From NCBI GenBank assembly GCA_002215645.1, contig NGFI01000010.1, forward strand, positions 1 through 64,000: a DNA stretch of 64,000 nt, written 5' to 3'. Positions 62,611 through 64,000 of this stretch are shown in pieces. Below the pieces are notes generated by a model that did not search any database, was not told where the DNA came from, and worked only from the letters and a program-made list of their open reading frames with translations. Within the stretch, counting starts at the first letter, position 1. The number at the start of each line of letters is the position of its first letter. Source of the DNA: Gemmatimonadetes bacterium 2013_60CM_65_52. GTDB taxonomy: Bacteria > Gemmatimonadota > Gemmatimonadetes > Gemmatimonadales > Gemmatimonadaceae. The position numbers and the translations under genes are program-made.

Positions 62611-64000
62611 TCAGCGCTCTTCGGCGATGCTCCGCCAACCGTGGTCGAATGTGAAGCTTTGGGACTTGCCTGCCGGGTCTTGAATTCGGACGATTCGGGG
62701 AACCTCACTTCCCGCGTGCTCGACGATGTACAGCCAATAATTCTCGCCGCGATCGCGAGCGCATTCGAACTGCGTTCGCGACATCCCTACAGATCGATCA
62801 TCGAGACTGCCGGTCATCGCCTTGACCTCGCACAAGCGGGTAGCGGCGCCCAGCGCCTCGCCCTGGTACAAATCAAAACCGGGGTTGTTAGCTGGCGTGC
62901 GCCGCCACGTGGGCTCCTTGCTAATGATCAGATCAATGGCCTTCCTCTCAAGCGTCATGCGTGCCAAATGATCAAGGCCGTCAGGGTCCGGCGCTTCCGT
63001 TTCAGAATGGGCCGCGACGTAGGAGACGAAGGGTCGTTTTCCCGTGCCGTCGGGCGCGCGCTTGGCGCCCGCTTCGCGGTCATTCGCTTCCTTGTCGCCC
63101 CCGGTGCCTTCGCTACGCGTGTGATCTTGGCCAGAATCAGCGCCGCCCCCGTTAGCATCACCGTCATCGCCCCCGTCGACAGCACTCACCAAAGGATCTT
63201 GATCATCCCGGTGCGGGACGGACGTCTCGTCATTCAGCGTATCCCCATCCGACGTCTTGGCGCCATTCTCCACATCGCCTTCGCCCGACGTCACATCGGG
63301 AACTATCTCATCCGCAACGCCGAGCCGCGCGCGGAGCTCCGACTCGCTCGTTACACCAAGCTGCTTGAGCAAGTCCAACACTCCAGGCTCGATACCAGCC
63401 TCTTTGGCCAGTTGGTCGATAATTGCTGGCCTAAAGCGCACTTTGGCGAGAAGAAACGGATTCGCCTTCCAGCCGAGCGAGCCAAACAGAATCGCATCGG
63501 GTACCTGCAAATTGCCATCTCCGTCCGCAATCCAAGCCGTCGTATTGAGTACGCGAACGAACGTCGAGTCGAACCGTCGTCGGTAACCGCCGTAGTGAGA
63601 CCAACTGTACTCACCATCAAATATATCCTTGCCACGGCGCTCTTCGAGATGATCAAGCTCTTCCCAGAGCAATCCGGCTTTGGTGCGACGCACCTGAAGC
63701 GTGAACCCAGAGAGGGATTTGAGAAGGCCTTCAAGCCCGAGGAGCGTCCAGTCAGTAACGTGGTCCTTGAAGCCAGAAGTCTCGGCGTGGCCTGCCTGCA
63801 CACGCAGTGCCTCGCGCTCCTGCCATGACAGGCCAATGCCGCCAATCGGGCGCAGGTAACGCACCGCGCCACAGGCTTCAAGCAGCTCGCGTATTCCCTC
63901 TCCTCGCAGGCAAGAATACCGACCATCGACTAGCAGAACGTTCGCCACCGACGCGAACAGCTCCTTGAGTCGCTCGGTTGCGATATAGAGCTGGCCGGGC
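62611..64000 (-). CDS. DUF3883-domain protein, C-terminal part (cut by window edge)
   Basis: At least 463 residues are inside; the frame stays open to base 64000 (GQLYIATERLKELFASVANVLL precedes the GTG at 63948), so the gene continues to the right. The visible part holds YRRRFDSTFVRVLNTTAWIADGDGNLQ and GWKANPFLLAKVRFRPAIIDQLAKEAGI, typical of large sacsin-like GHKL ATPases. After a Gly/Asp-rich linker, the C-terminal DUF3883 nuclease-like domain has LCEVKAMTGSLDDRSVGMSRTQFECARDRGENYWLYIVEH. The EVK is a predicted PD-(D/E)XK site. It is the first gene of the candidate defence unit. Confidence 0.85.
   Translation of the reverse strand, partial: PGQLYIATERLKELFASVANVLLVDGRYSCLRGEGIRELLEACGAVRYLRPIGGIGLSWQEREALRVQAGHAETSGFKDHVTDWTLLGLEGLLKSLSGFTLQVRRTKAGLLWEELDHLEERRGKDIFDGEYSWSHYGGYRRRFDSTFVRVLNTTAWIADGDGNLQVPDAILFGSLGWKANPFLLAKVRFRPAIIDQLAKEAGIEPGVLDLLKQLGVTSESELRARLGVADEIVPDVTSGEGDVENGAKTSDGDTLNDETSVPHRDDQDPLVSAVDGGDDGDANGGGADSGQDHTRSEGTGGDKEANDREAGAKRAPDGTGKRPFVSYVAAHSETEAPDPDGLDHLARMTLERKAIDLIISKEPTWRRTPANNPGFDLYQGEALGAATRLCEVKAMTGSLDDRSVGMSRTQFECARDRGENYWLYIVEHAGSEVPRIVRIQDPAGKSQSFTFDHGWRSIAEER

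Noticed and set aside
62605-63828. Plus-strand frame opposite the DUF3883 gene
   Set aside because: No domain recognised; the minus strand gives a clear DUF3883 protein that continues beyond the window.
1-64000. CRISPR arrays, insertion sequences, rRNA and tRNA genes
   Set aside because: I looked for regularly spaced repeats, transposase or integrase motifs and RNA signatures and saw none that I could support.

Overview
The window looks like chromosome from a high-GC, Gram-negative soil bacterium, most probably Gemmatimonadota. This is inferred from the combination of a SusC/SusD outer-membrane pair in GC-rich DNA, many Tat-exported or lipoprotein sugar enzymes, NarL-type and propeller-type sensor kinases, small secreted proteins of unknown function, and frequent GTG starts. 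No rRNA, tRNA or CRISPR array was recognised, so the taxonomic call is tentative.

Layout. 1-2156 (minus): a glycerol module of monoacylglycerol lipase, glycerol facilitator and the 5' part of glycerol kinase. 2212-9686: a secreted hydrolase-cupin fusion, a propeller sensor kinase with its NarL regulator, an SRPBCC protein and a Tat-exported amidase. 9769-10840: a cupin fragment and a VapBC-like toxin-antitoxin pair with a palindromic operator. 10919-17364 (minus): a GH36-like glycosidase, a MASE1 sensor kinase, a Uma2 nuclease, a Dabb protein and a PepSY membrane protein. 17722-22436 (minus): GH20 hexosaminidase, M20 peptidase, and a GH6 cellulase behind a small membrane protein. 22837-33007: a polysaccharide/glycoside utilisation cluster (SusC, SusD, esterase, ThuA, two Gfo/Idh/MocA oxidoreductases, sugar isomerase). 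33023-33652: YefM-YoeB. 33708-35582: a multicopper oxidase with swapped motif order. 35615-37440: an ArsR-SRPBCC-DUF1569-DoxX operon with a promoter-operator that appears leaderless. 37494-45924: ankyrin protein, MarR-GNAT fusion, ThuA lipoprotein, a frameshifted DUF6338 gene with a small partner, a BTAD/TPR regulator and a beta-helix lipoprotein. 45938-51728: a large hybrid kinase, a DUF2975-XRE-DUF4386 operon and a Tat sugar isomerase. 51700-55685: RES-Xre toxin-antitoxin, two tandem paralogous Cys-rich membrane proteins of unknown function, and a beta-lactamase-family hydrolase. 56138-64000 (minus): a candidate defence island with a DUF3883 protein (running off the window), HerA ATPase, NurA nuclease, DNA methyltransferase, then a membrane-anchored protein and a small protein.

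How the genes work together. Much of the window is built to import and strip complex glycans (GH6, GH20, GH36-like, SusCD, esterase) and to process oxidised sugars (ThuA, Gfo/Idh/MocA, isomerase). Several two-component and one-component regulators and three toxin-antitoxin pairs lie between these genes. The strongest candidate for an undescribed system is the right-hand DUF3883-HerA-NurA-methyltransferase block. Second is the tandem Cys-rich membrane-protein pair at 52868-53776.
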